Positions 7,293 to 15,484 of a DNA stretch of 62,315 bases are shown here, piece by piece. Origin of the DNA: Lachnospiraceae bacterium (lineage in GTDB: Bacteria; Bacillota; Clostridia; Lachnospirales; Lachnospiraceae); the NCBI GenBank assembly GCA_017436865.1, contig JAFSCH010000056.1:1-62315 (forward strand), read 5' to 3'. The position numbers were made by a program, and so were the translations under genes. Position 1 is the stretch's first letter. Each line of letters begins with the position of its first letter. The notes beneath the pieces are model-generated. The model was not told where the DNA came from and ran no database searches. It saw only the letters and a list, made by a program, of their open reading frames with translations.

Positions 7293-9053
7293 ATGGCAAG
7301 GAATAAAACGACACAGAAAAAGAAGATATTTGTCATGTGTATGCTTTGCATTATCGTATTGGTGGGTCTGTTAGGGAGATTGGGGTATCTGATGCTGTTT
7401 TGTTCAGAGCATTATGTAGAGCTTGCGGATGAGCTGCATGAGAGAGAAAGAGACATTAAGGCGGCAAGAGGAAGGATTATCGATGCGACAGGAACGGTGC
7501 TTGCTGACAATCGTACGGTGTGTACGATTTCAGTGATTCATAGTCAGATTGAGAATCCGGAAGAGGTAATCGAGGTGTTGAGCAGAGAGCTTGATTTGTC
7601 AGAAGAGTATGTTCGAAAGAGAGTAGAGAAATATTCTGCACGAGAACGTATTAAGAGCAATGTAGATAAGGAAACAGGTGATGTGATACGAAATCTTGAC
7701 CTTGCAGGGGTGAAGGTGGATGAGGATTATAAACGGTATTATCCTTTTGGTGACTTGGCATCCAAGGTGCTTGGTTTTACGGGTGGTGATAATCAGGGGA
7801 TTATCGGCTTGGAAGTGAAATATGAGGAATATCTGACCGGAGAAAAGGGGCAGATTCTGACACTTACGGATGCGAAAGGCATTGAGCAGGAGGGCATGGG
7901 TGAAAAGCGCGAGGAGCCGATTGCAGGAAATGACTTGTATGTCAGTATTGATGTAAATATTCAGAAGTATGCGACACAGCTTGCTAAGCAGGCGTATGAG
8001 ACGAAACAGGCAGCAGGAGTGTCGATTATTGTGATGAATGTAAAAAATGGCGAGATATTGGCAATGGCAGATGTACCGGAATTTAACCTGAATGAGCCAT
8101 TTACCTTGATACCGGAACTGGAAGAGGCAAAAGCCGCTTGTACGACACAGGAGGAAGAACAAAATCTGTTAAACCAGATGTGGAGAAATGGCTGTATCAA
8201 TGATACGTATGAGCCGGGGTCAATATTCAAGATTATTACGGCAGCGGCATCCTTAGAGGCAGGAACGGTGACTCTGGAAGACGGATTTAGCTGTCCTGGT
8301 TTCACGATTGTAGATGATAGGCGTATTCGATGTCATAAGGCGGGAGGACATGGGCAGCAGACCTTTGTGGAGGCAACGATGAATTCTTGCAATCCGGCAT
8401 TTGTGGCATTAGGTCTTAGGCTTGGTGCAGAGCGTTATTACAACTATTTTGAACAGTTCGGCATGAAGCAAAAAACAGGAATTGATTTGCCCGGAGAAGC
8501 GGGAACGATTATGCATAAGCTGGATAATATTGGAGAGGTAGAGCTTGCAACCATTTCTTTTGGGCAGTCGTTTCAGATTACACCGGTTAGATTAATGGCA
8601 ACAGTTGCAGGTATTATCAATGGTGGAGATGTGGTAACACCACATTTTGGAGTACGTGTAATGAACGAGGAGAAAGATATCATAGAAGAGTTCGAATACC
8701 CTATTATGGAAGGGATTGTTTCGGAAGATACCTCAGAAAAGATGCGTTATATATTGGAGCAGGTGGTAGAAAATGGTGGTGGTAAAAATGGCTATGTAGA
8801 GGGTTTTCGTGTGGGTGGAAAGACCGCGACCAGTCAGACGCTTCCAAGAGGAACGGGCAGATATATTTCCTCTTTTCTAGGCTTTGCGCCTGCAGAAGAT
8901 CCTCAGGTTATGGCAATGGCAATCATTGATACCCCGCAGGGGCAATATTATGGAGGCCAGATTGCAGCCCCAATCGTGCGACAGCTTTTTGAAAATATTC
9001 TTCCTTATTTAAATGAGATAGGATATAATGTAACCGTATCGCAACAAAAATAA
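7293..9053 (+). CDS. Class B penicillin-binding protein (FtsI/SpoVD-type transpeptidase)
   Basis: A 586-residue cell-wall transpeptidase that crosslinks peptidoglycan at the septum or in the spore cortex. One membrane helix (about residues 13-33) is followed by the PBP dimerisation domain (AARGRIIDATG) and the transpeptidase domain. The active-site serine lies in GSIFK (S310), the second motif is SCN (365-367), and the third is GGKTATSQ, with K510-T-A in place of the usual KTG. There is no PASTA domain. The first of three in-frame atg codons is 7272, but 7293 is preferred because the others fall within the hairpin. murD follows after 65 bases, so this is the division-cluster PBP; ftsI and spoVD cannot be told apart here. 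Confidence 0.88.
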   Translation: MARNKTTQKKKIFVMCMLCIIVLVGLLGRLGYLMLFCSEHYVELADELHERERDIKAARGRIIDATGTVLADNRTVCTISVIHSQIENPEEVIEVLSRELDLSEEYVRKRVEKYSARERIKSNVDKETGDVIRNLDLAGVKVDEDYKRYYPFGDLASKVLGFTGGDNQGIIGLEVKYEEYLTGEKGQILTLTDAKGIEQEGMGEKREEPIAGNDLYVSIDVNIQKYATQLAKQAYETKQAAGVSIIVMNVKNGEILAMADVPEFNLNEPFTLIPELEEAKAACTTQEEEQNLLNQMWRNGCINDTYEPGSIFKIITAAASLEAGTVTLEDGFSCPGFTIVDDRRIRCHKAGGHGQQTFVEATMNSCNPAFVALGLRLGAERYYNYFEQFGMKQKTGIDLPGEAGTIMHKLDNIGEVELATISFGQSFQITPVRLMATVAGIINGGDVVTPHFGVRVMNEEKDIIEEFEYPIMEGIVSEDTSEKMRYILEQVVENGGGKNGYVEGFRVGGKTATSQTLPRGTGRYISSFLGFAPAEDPQVMAMAIIDTPQGQYYGGQIAAPIVRQLFENILPYLNEIGYNVTVSQQK

Positions 9054-9118
9054 GCGACTGCGAAGCAGGCATTTATTTTTGCAGCTTTAAGAGTGTTATC
9101 TGTGAGGAGAGAATAATT

Positions 9119-10486
9119 ATGGTAGATTTAACGGGTAAGCGAGTAATCGTAGTAGGAACAGGAATCAGCGGTATTGGTTCAGCAGGATTGTTAGAGGCCA
9201 ATGGTGCGATTCCGGTGATTTATGAGGGCAATACAGCCGTGAAGGAGAGCGATGTCAGAGGAAAGTTAAAGGCAGGAAGCAAGGCTGAGATTGTGATTGG
9301 AGCATTTACAGAAGAGATTCTTGAGAATATAGCGTTGGCAGTGCTAAGCCCCGGAGTGCCAACGGATGCGGATTTTGTATTAAAGATGAAGGAGAAGCAG
9401 ATTCCGGTATGGGGTGAGATTGAGCTTGGCTACAATTATGCTAAGGGAAAAGTGCTTGCGATTACGGGGACAAATGGAAAGACGACCACCACTTCTCTAG
9501 TAGGCCAGATTATGCAGGAATATTTTGAAAGTGTATATATTGTTGGAAATATTGGTAATCCATATACACAGGCGGCTCCTCTTATGACAGAGGAAACAGT
9601 TTCGGTAGCAGAGATTTCCAGTTTTCAGTTAGAGACAATCGAGTATTTCCATCCGCAGGTTTCTGCTATTTTGAATGTTACACCGGACCATCTTGACAGA
9701 CATCATACGATGGAGAATTATGTGGCGGCAAAGGAAGCGATAACACTTAATCAGACGAAGGATGATTTCTGCGTATTGAATTATGAGAATGAATATACAA
9801 GAGATTTTGGTGCACGTTGTCCGGCTCAGGTTGTCTTTTTCTCATCAGCAAGAAAGCTGGAGAATGGTCTGTATTTGGATGGAGAAGAGATTTTCTTTGC
9901 AAAGAATGGGGAAGTAACCAAGCTTTTGAATGTGAAAACAGATATGAATCTAGTGGGTATCTGTAATATTGAAAATGTGATGGCAGCGATTGGTATTAGT
10001 ATGCATGCCGGAGTGCCAATGGAAAATATTTTGGCAACGATTAAACGTTTTGTGGCTGTGGAACATCGTATTGAATATGTAGCGACAAAAAAGGGTGTTA
10101 TGTATTATAATGATTCTAAGGCAACGAATACGGACGCGGCTATTCAAGGGATTAAAGCAATGGATAAGCCAACGATTTTGATTGGTGGCGGTTATGATAA
10201 GGGAAGCGAATATGATGACTGGATTCAGAGCTTTGACAATAAGGTAAAGTTGTTAGTGTTAATTGGACAGACAAGAGAGAAGATTGCAGAATGTGCGAGA
10301 AAACACGGCTTTGAGCAGATTGTATTTGCGGAAAGCTTTGAAGAAGCCTTGGATATCTGTGTAAAGGAAGCTGTGGCTGGCGATGCGGTGTTATTATCTC
10401 CTGCATGTGCAAGCTGGGGTATGTTCCCGAACTATGAGGTAAGAGGTAAGATGTTCAAGGAATATGTAAATAAGCTTGGGGAGTGA
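9119..10486 (+). CDS. murD: UDP-N-acetylmuramoylalanine--D-glutamate ligase
   Basis: Adds D-glutamate to UDP-MurNAc-L-Ala, the second cytoplasmic step of peptidoglycan stem-peptide assembly. The 455-residue protein has the usual Mur ligase layout: an N-terminal Rossmann-like UDP-binding domain (VVGTGISGIGSAGLL), the central ATPase with TGTNGKTTTTS (P-loop K121), EISSFQLE, the signature NVTPDHLDRHHTMENY, and the C-terminal domain with NDSKATNTDAA and ILIGGGYDKG. A ribosome binding site (gaggaga, 9104-9110) precedes atg 9119. It overlaps no gene but is followed after four bases by ftsW. Upstream, mraY, which often sits between the PBP and murD, is missing. Confidence 0.96.
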   Translation: MVDLTGKRVIVVGTGISGIGSAGLLEANGAIPVIYEGNTAVKESDVRGKLKAGSKAEIVIGAFTEEILENIALAVLSPGVPTDADFVLKMKEKQIPVWGEIELGYNYAKGKVLAITGTNGKTTTTSLVGQIMQEYFESVYIVGNIGNPYTQAAPLMTEETVSVAEISSFQLETIEYFHPQVSAILNVTPDHLDRHHTMENYVAAKEAITLNQTKDDFCVLNYENEYTRDFGARCPAQVVFFSSARKLENGLYLDGEEIFFAKNGEVTKLLNVKTDMNLVGICNIENVMAAIGISMHAGVPMENILATIKRFVAVEHRIEYVATKKGVMYYNDSKATNTDAAIQGIKAMDKPTILIGGGYDKGSEYDDWIQSFDNKVKLLVLIGQTREKIAECARKHGFEQIVFAESFEEALDICVKEAVAGDAVLLSPACASWGMFPNYEVRGKMFKEYVNKLGE

Positions 10487-10490
10487 TAAA

Positions 10491-11639
10491 GTGTCAGGAA
10501 AACAGACAACGGGTAAAAAGAGAAAAGAGAGACATAATTTTGACTATGTATTGCTGACGGTAGTATTGTTCTTGGTTGGTTTTGGGCTTTTGATGATTTA
10601 TTCAACAAGTTCTTATGAAGCAGGAATTGATTATGGAGATTCGGCGTTTTTTTTGAAGAAGCAGGCAGGTTCGACGTTACTTGGTTTTGTACTGATGGTA
10701 GTAATATCTAGAATCCCATACTCTTTTTGGAAGAGATGGGATGCATTGGCGTTCCTTGGTTCTGCAGCATTGATTTTGCTCGTATTATCGCCACTTGGAA
10801 TTTCCAGAAATGGTGCTACCAGATGGCTTAACCTTGGGTTTATTACGATGCAGCCTGCAGAGGTTGCCAAAATCGGTGTGATTATCTATGAGGCGAGTAT
10901 TATTACGAAGCTTGGAAAAAGTCTGAGAACGCCAAAAGGGCTGGCAGTTGTGCTGGTGCCACCTGCAGTGTTGGCGTTGATGCTGTGGCAGATTACTAAT
11001 AATATGAGTTCCGCTATTATTGTATTTGGTATCGCAATGGCTATGCTCTTTGTGGCAGTTCCTGATTATAAGCACTTTGTGGCACTTGGAGCCATTGGAA
11101 TTGTAGGTGTGGTAGGGATTGTATGGGTTACCGTTGCTAGTGATGCCGGCGGAAACTTCCGTATGCAGAGAATTCGTGCGTGGCTAGATCCGGAGTCTTA
11201 TAGTACCGATAGAGCATTTCAGACGCTACAGGCATTGTATGCGATTGGGTCTGGCGGCATCTGGGGAAAAGGTCTCGGGCAGAGTATGCAGAAGCGAGGT
11301 TTTCTTCCTGAATCACAGAACGATATGATTTTCTCGATTATTTGCGAAGAATTAGGGCTTTTTGGAGCAATTGCGGTTATTTTTCTGTTTATTGTATTAA
11401 TCTGGTGTTGTATGGTGATTGCGAATAATACGGTAGATTTATTCGGTGCGTTATTGGTAGTAGGAGTTATGGCTCATTATGCGATACAGGTTATCCTAAA
11501 TATTGCGGTTGTAACCAATACGATTCCGAATACGGGTATTTCATTGCCGTTTATCAGCTATGGAGGAACCTCAGTGTTGTTCCTGCTTGCCGAAATCGGG
11601 CTTGTATTAAATGTAAGTAAAACGGTAAGGAATTCGTAA
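10491..11639 (+). CDS. ftsW: Septal peptidoglycan glycosyltransferase FtsW (SEDS family)
   Basis: A polytopic membrane protein of about 382 residues with around ten helices, which polymerises lipid II at the septum together with a class B PBP. SEDS hallmarks include TRWLNLGFITMQPAEVAKI, FQTLQALYAIGSGGIWGKGL, LPESQNDMIFSIICEELG and the closing SLPFISYGGTS. I start it at gtg 10491 because ggggag (10478-10483) lies seven bases upstream; the frame is also open from a ttg at 10476 with no signal of its own. Position directly after murD supports FtsW over RodA or SpoVE, although SpoVE can share this context. Confidence 0.92.
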   Translation: MSGKQTTGKKRKERHNFDYVLLTVVLFLVGFGLLMIYSTSSYEAGIDYGDSAFFLKKQAGSTLLGFVLMVVISRIPYSFWKRWDALAFLGSAALILLVLSPLGISRNGATRWLNLGFITMQPAEVAKIGVIIYEASIITKLGKSLRTPKGLAVVLVPPAVLALMLWQITNNMSSAIIVFGIAMAMLFVAVPDYKHFVALGAIGIVGVVGIVWVTVASDAGGNFRMQRIRAWLDPESYSTDRAFQTLQALYAIGSGGIWGKGLGQSMQKRGFLPESQNDMIFSIICEELGLFGAIAVIFLFIVLIWCCMVIANNTVDLFGALLVVGVMAHYAIQVILNIAVVTNTIPNTGISLPFISYGGTSVLFLLAEIGLVLNVSKTVRNS

Positions 11640-11695
11640 CTGTTCAGGTAGGGCGAAGTATTTACTGCTGAGATCGTAAGAAAATGATACAGTAA

Positions 11696-11725
11696 TTCAT
11701 ATTTTTTTGAAGTCATACATATAAT
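11696..11725 (+). promoter_or_regulatory. Candidate promoter for murA-ftsQ
   Basis: ttcata at 11696-11701 and tataat at 11720-11725 are separated by 18 bases. They lie in the 117-base gap after ftsW, the only sizeable gap before murA. Confidence 0.4.
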
Positions 11726-11756
11726 GTTTTAATTTACTAGTATATGGTGTGACTTT

Positions 11757-13100
11757 ATGTATAAATCCAAATTGCCTGAAATAGATACCAAAGAAATGGC
11801 AGAAATTGACTGCCTGCAACAGGATGAGCTAATAAGAATCGAAGGAAGAACTCCGCTTCATGGAAGTGTAAGAGTGCAGGGGTCAAAGAATGCTGCATTA
11901 CCAATACTGGCGGCATGTTTGATGATACCGGGACGATGTATCATTCGTAATTGTCCTGTAATCACAGATGTTGGCTACATGTTAAGATTACTGGAATGTG
12001 CAGGCTGTATGGTAGAGCAGGTTGGAAATGTGGTTACAATTGATGCTACGAATGTGAGAGAGTATCGATTGCCGGGAAAATATGTCCGAAAGATGCGTTC
12101 TTCTGTTATTTTGATGGGAGCAATGCTGAGTCGAATGAAAGAGGTAGGGATTGAGTACCCGGGAGGATGTGTGATTGGTGAGAGACCAATTGATTTGCAT
12201 TTAAAGGGGCTTTCTTTGCTTGGGGCGGATATTTCGGTAGAAGGCAATTATATTTATGCAGGAGCAAAGACGCTCAAGGGAGCAAGAATTGTGTTCCCTT
12301 TTTCCAGTGTAGGAGCAACGCAAAATATTATTTTGGCTTCGGTGCTGGCAGAGGGTGAGACCTATATAGAAAATGCAGCAAGAGAGCCGGAAATAGATGC
12401 ACTTTGTAATTTCCTGAAAACAGCAGGGGCTGATATAGAAGGGATAGGTACTTCGATGCTAAGAATACGAGGTGTTGAGATACTTCATCCGGTTTCATTT
12501 GAGGTAATACCAGACCGTATTGTGGCAGGGACCTATTTGTTTGCAACGATGGTATCAAGAGGCAGTATATGCTTAAAGGAAACGCCGATAGAGCATTTGG
12601 GAAGCGTTATTGAAGTTATTAAAGCAATGGGAAATGACATTCGTGTTAGAGAAGAACAAAGAGAAATACAGCTTTACTGTGGAGGCAGAATACAGAATCT
12701 TCCGCTTGTTAGAACGGATATATATCCGGGATTTCCCACGGATTTGCAGTCACTTTTGCTTGTGGCAGCAGTAACGGCAAAAGGAGAGTTAGTATTGGAG
12801 GAGAGTATTTTTAATGGACGATTTAAGATTGTCGAAGAATTACGGAGAATGGGTGCCTATATCAGAGAAAATGGCAACCAGGTTGTGATAAGCGGAGGAA
12901 CAGAGTTGAGCGGGCGCAATGTGATTGCAAGAGAACTTCGAGGCGGTGCGGCGCTTGTAGCAGCAGGGATTGCAGCTGAAGGAATGACAACAGTTGTGGG
13001 AACTTGCTATATTAACAGGGGTTATGAGGATATTGTCAGAGATTTTAAAATGCTTGGTGCGCATATAGACAGGATGACGGAGAATGAGAGAGAAAAGTAA
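11757..13100 (+). CDS. murA: UDP-N-acetylglucosamine 1-carboxyvinyltransferase
   Basis: Transfers enolpyruvate to UDP-GlcNAc, the first committed step of peptidoglycan synthesis. The 447-residue protein has the two-lobed EPT-synthase fold. Conserved points are GSKNAALPILAA (the K-N pair), PGGCVIGERPIDLHLKGL with the catalytic cysteine that fosfomycin modifies, and TDIYPGFPTDLQ with the catalytic aspartate. An unusual N-terminal extension of about 28 residues precedes the family start (LIRIEGRTPLHG). No clear ribosome binding site precedes atg 11757, and an internal atg at 11793 would shorten the extension. It overlaps ftsQ by 17 bases. Genomes of this group often carry a second murA elsewhere, so this may not be the only copy. 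Confidence 0.93.
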   Translation: MYKSKLPEIDTKEMAEIDCLQQDELIRIEGRTPLHGSVRVQGSKNAALPILAACLMIPGRCIIRNCPVITDVGYMLRLLECAGCMVEQVGNVVTIDATNVREYRLPGKYVRKMRSSVILMGAMLSRMKEVGIEYPGGCVIGERPIDLHLKGLSLLGADISVEGNYIYAGAKTLKGARIVFPFSSVGATQNIILASVLAEGETYIENAAREPEIDALCNFLKTAGADIEGIGTSMLRIRGVEILHPVSFEVIPDRIVAGTYLFATMVSRGSICLKETPIEHLGSVIEVIKAMGNDIRVREEQREIQLYCGGRIQNLPLVRTDIYPGFPTDLQSLLLVAAVTAKGELVLEESIFNGRFKIVEELRRMGAYIRENGNQVVISGGTELSGRNVIARELRGGAALVAAGIAAEGMTTVVGTCYINRGYEDIVRDFKMLGAHIDRMTENEREK

Positions 13101-13878
13101 CTTTAAAGGTACGGAATGGCTGAAAAGGAAATATGTAAAAAAAGACTACGATGTCATACCACATTTACAATGGAAGATAGGCATTATTGTTGTGCTGGGG
13201 ACGATTACGATATTGCTGTCTGTTATGTATTTCCTTTTAATACATTTTGAAGTAAAAAATGTGATTGTAGAGGGGAATAAGCATTATTCTTCAAAGGAAA
13301 TTCAGGATATGATTATGACAGGGTATTTTGGTGATAATTCACTGTTTTTATCCATGAAATATAAAAATAAGGAAATAACAGATATTCCATTTGTGGAAAC
13401 AATGGATGTGACTGTGACTGCAAATGATACCATTAAGATTATGGTATATGAGAAATCACTTGCAGGTTATGTGGAATATTTAGGGAGATATATGTATTTT
13501 GATAATGACGGCGTTGTCATTGAGGCGGCTAAAGTGCCGACAAAAGGCATTCCGCAGGTAACAGGGCTTTCTTTTGAACATATTATGCTGTATGAGAAGC
13601 TTCCGGTTGAAAATGACAGTATTTTTCAGGATATATTGACGATTACAAAAGTGTTGAGTAAATATAATGTAATCTGTGATAAGATCCAGTTTGATGCGAA
13701 TTATCAGGTAACTTTAGGATATGACAAGGTAAAGGTTAACATAGGTAAGCTGGAGAACCTGGATGAGAAGCTTATGCAGTTGCCATATATATTGCCGTCA
13801 CTTGCCGGAGAACGTGGAACTTTGGATTTACAGAACTATACTTTAGGCAAGAAAAGCATAACATTTGAAAAAGAGTAA
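13084..13878 (+). CDS. ftsQ: Cell division protein FtsQ/DivIB
   Basis: A 264-residue bitopic membrane protein of the divisome, thought to hold FtsL/FtsB-type partners and control septal synthesis. It has a basic cytoplasmic N-terminus (about 30 residues), one membrane helix at about 31-55 (IIVVLGTITILLSVMYFLLI), a POTRA domain beginning EVKNVIVEGNKHYSSKEI, and a beta domain with VYEKSLAGYVEYLGRYMYFD. Its start overlaps the end of murA, so translation is probably coupled. The name divIB is used for the same protein in Bacillus. Confidence 0.88.
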   Translation: MREKSNFKGTEWLKRKYVKKDYDVIPHLQWKIGIIVVLGTITILLSVMYFLLIHFEVKNVIVEGNKHYSSKEIQDMIMTGYFGDNSLFLSMKYKNKEITDIPFVETMDVTVTANDTIKIMVYEKSLAGYVEYLGRYMYFDNDGVVIEAAKVPTKGIPQVTGLSFEHIMLYEKLPVENDSIFQDILTITKVLSKYNVICDKIQFDANYQVTLGYDKVKVNIGKLENLDEKLMQLPYILPSLAGERGTLDLQNYTLGKKSITFEKE

Positions 13879-13908
13879 CATAAAATCCGAAGAAAAGTAA
13901 AAAAGAGG

Positions 13909-13937
13909 TTGATAAATTGCAAAAAAAATTATATGAT
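13909..13937 (+). promoter_or_regulatory. Promoter of ftsZ
   Basis: ttgata (13909-13914) and tatgat (13932-13937) are spaced by exactly 17 bases, about 45 bases ahead of the ftsZ start. Confidence 0.65.
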
Positions 13938-13981
13938 AGGATAGATGGAATTTAAAAGGAATTGTGAAGGAGGAAGGAAAC

Positions 13982-15151
13982 TTGCTCGAGATTAAATCAA
14001 ATGAGACAGATGCAGCAGCAAGAATTATCGTTGTAGGTGTCGGTGGTGCAGGTAATAACGCGGTTAATAGAATGATAGATGAGTGCATAACAGGTGTTGA
14101 GTTTATTGGTGTGAATACAGATAAACAGGCTTTGCAGCTTTGTAAAGCACCTAAGTTGTTACAAATCGGTGAAAAGTTAACCAAAGGTCTCGGCGCGGGT
14201 GCAAAGCCTGAAGTAGGTGAGAAAGCAGCCGAAGAGAGTTCAGAAGATATACAAGAAGCACTTAAGGGTGCGGACATGGTATTCGTAACGTGTGGTATGG
14301 GAGGAGGAACCGGTACTGGTGCAGCTCCTATCGTGGCAGCGATTGCTAAGGAAATGGGTATTCTTACCGTTGGTGTTGTAACAAAGCCTTTCCGTTTTGA
14401 AGCAAGAACACGTATGACCAATGCATTAGGCGGTATTGAAAAGTTAAAGGGACATGTTGATACTTTAATTGTGATTCCGAATGATAAGCTTTTGGAGATT
14501 GTCGATAGAAGGACAACTATGCCAGATGCTTTGAGAAAAGCAGATGAAGTATTGCAGCAGGCAGTTCAGGGTATCACAGATTTGATTAACGTACCATCCG
14601 TTATTAATCTTGACTTTGCAGATGTTCAGACTGTTATGAAGGACAAGGGTATTGCTCATATTGGTATTGGATTTGGTAAGGGTGAAGATAAGGCAGCAGA
14701 TGCGATTAAGATGGCTGTTGAGTCTCCATTATTAGAGACTACCATTAACAGTGCAACAGATGTTATTCTTAACGTTTCAGGTGATATTTCTATCTTTGAT
14801 GCAAACGATGCCGCAAGCTTTGTACAGGAGTTAACTGGAGAGGACGTAAATGTTATCTTTGGTGCTAAGTATGATGAGAGCATGACAGATTCTTGTACAA
14901 TTACTGTTATTGCAACAGGGCTAGATCAGGCAAACAATGCAAACAAGATAGGAAGTAATTTCTCTGTAACACCTAAGACTCCGGTTACTGTAAATAAGCC
15001 GGCTGGAATCAATGTAATTCAGGCAGCAAATAGTAACGTGACTCAGAATACTGCTCCGATAAGACCACTTCCAGGGATTCAGAGACCAGCAGATTTAAAG
15101 AGTAACGTTCAGGAAAAATCATTAAAGATTCCTGATTTCTTAAAGAGATAA
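13982..15151 (+). CDS. ftsZ: Cell division GTPase FtsZ
   Basis: The tubulin-like GTPase that forms the cytokinetic ring; 389 residues. The nucleotide-binding start is [16 protein letters not shown], the tubulin signature is [12 protein letters not shown] (about 105-116), and [15 protein letters not shown] marks the T7 region. The closing KIPDFLKR is the conserved C-terminal peptide that binds partner proteins, after a variable linker of about 60 residues. The start is ttg 13982, seven or so bases after aaggagg (13967-13973); the frame is open from gtg 13964, but that codon precedes the ribosome binding site and family members start MLEIK. ftsA is absent from the cluster. Confidence 0.96.
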   Translation: MLEIKSNETDAAARIIVVGVGGAGNNAVNRMIDECITGVEFIGVNTDKQALQLCKAPKLLQIGEKLTKGLGAGAKPEVGEKAAEESSEDIQEALKGADMVFVTCGMGGGTGTGAAPIVAAIAKEMGILTVGVVTKPFRFEARTRMTNALGGIEKLKGHVDTLIVIPNDKLLEIVDRRTTMPDALRKADEVLQQAVQGITDLINVPSVINLDFADVQTVMKDKGIAHIGIGFGKGEDKAADAIKMAVESPLLETTINSATDVILNVSGDISIFDANDAASFVQELTGEDVNVIFGAKYDESMTDSCTITVIATGLDQANNANKIGSNFSVTPKTPVTVNKPAGINVIQAANSNVTQNTAPIRPLPGIQRPADLKSNVQEKSLKIPDFLKR

Positions 15152-15167
15152 GAAGTACTTATTATTA

Positions 15168-15200
15168 AAAACACAGAGCTTCATCAGCTCTGTGTTTTTG
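15168..15200 (+). terminator. Terminator of ftsZ
   Basis: aaacacagagct pairs with agctctgtgttt around tcatc, followed by T residues. It ends the division cluster. Confidence 0.85.
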
Positions 15201-15204
15201 TTTT

Positions 15205-15236
15205 GTTAGGAAATACTCGAAAAGTAGTAAGTATTT
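15205..15236 (+). repeat. Partial 5' end of a dispersed repeat
   Basis: gttaggaaatactcgaaaag followed by tagtaagtatt matches the start of the partial copy at 32227 (gttaggaaagtgctcgaaat) and lies just before full copy B. It looks like a remnant of an older insertion. Confidence 0.5.
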
Positions 15237-15240
15237 TGAA

Positions 15241-15330
15241 AAATAGGAAAACGCTGTAACGTAGTAGGTATTAGACAAGAATTTCGTAAGAAATTCTTGC
15301 CAAAGTGCGTGCGCTGGCACGCACTATTTT
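15241..15330 (+). repeat. Two-hairpin dispersed repeat, copy B (subtype 1)
   Basis: aaataggaaaacgctgtaac leads into hairpin 1 (caagaatttc/gaaattcttg) and hairpin 2 (agtgcgtgc/gcacgcact, loop gctg). Its last bases, tatttt, run directly into the Spo0A-like box of the spoIIG promoter at 15328. Confidence 0.88.
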
Positions 15331-15395
15331 GTCGAAAAATAAACAGTATTATATCCCTTGCTTTGACAAAAAAAGCGGGGATTTTTTTATATACT
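15327..15395 (+). promoter_or_regulatory. Spo0A-type spoIIG promoter with long spacer
   Basis: ttttgtcgaaaaat (15327-15340) matches the Spo0A box TTTGTCGAA. A second box in reverse orientation, tttgacaaa (15362-15370, reverse complement tttgtcaaa), overlaps the -35 hexamer ttgaca (15363-15368). The -10 tatact is at 15390-15395, so the spacer is 21 bases. In B. subtilis the spoIIG promoter likewise has a 22-base spacer and Spo0A boxes reaching the -35, because Spo0A~P repositions the polymerase. This predicts induction of spoIIGA-sigE at the onset of sporulation. Confidence 0.75.
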
Positions 15396-15414
15396 CTTTT
15401 TATAAAGAGACAAG

Positions 15415-15441
15415 GTAACTATTTAGGTACTGAATAATTAA
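15415..15441 (+). repeat. 27-base palindromic repeat, degenerate copy
   Basis: gtaactat and then aggtactgaata are shared with the copies at 37689, 40856, 45645 and 54702, but the right arm is altered to attaa, so the stem is weakened. It lies in the leader of spoIIGA. Confidence 0.6.
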
Positions 15442-15484
15442 AAGAGGTGATGTAAGGATATATGAATTATATTGGGATTTATAT

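Noticed and set aside
7599-8162. A 187-codon antisense frame in the PBP gene
   Set aside because: It mirrors a well-supported gene, has no ribosome binding site and shows the composition of a shadow frame.
13843-14421. A 192-codon minus-strand frame over ftsZ
   Set aside because: It is opposite the highly conserved FtsZ core, and its proline- and alanine-rich translation reflects the sense codons.
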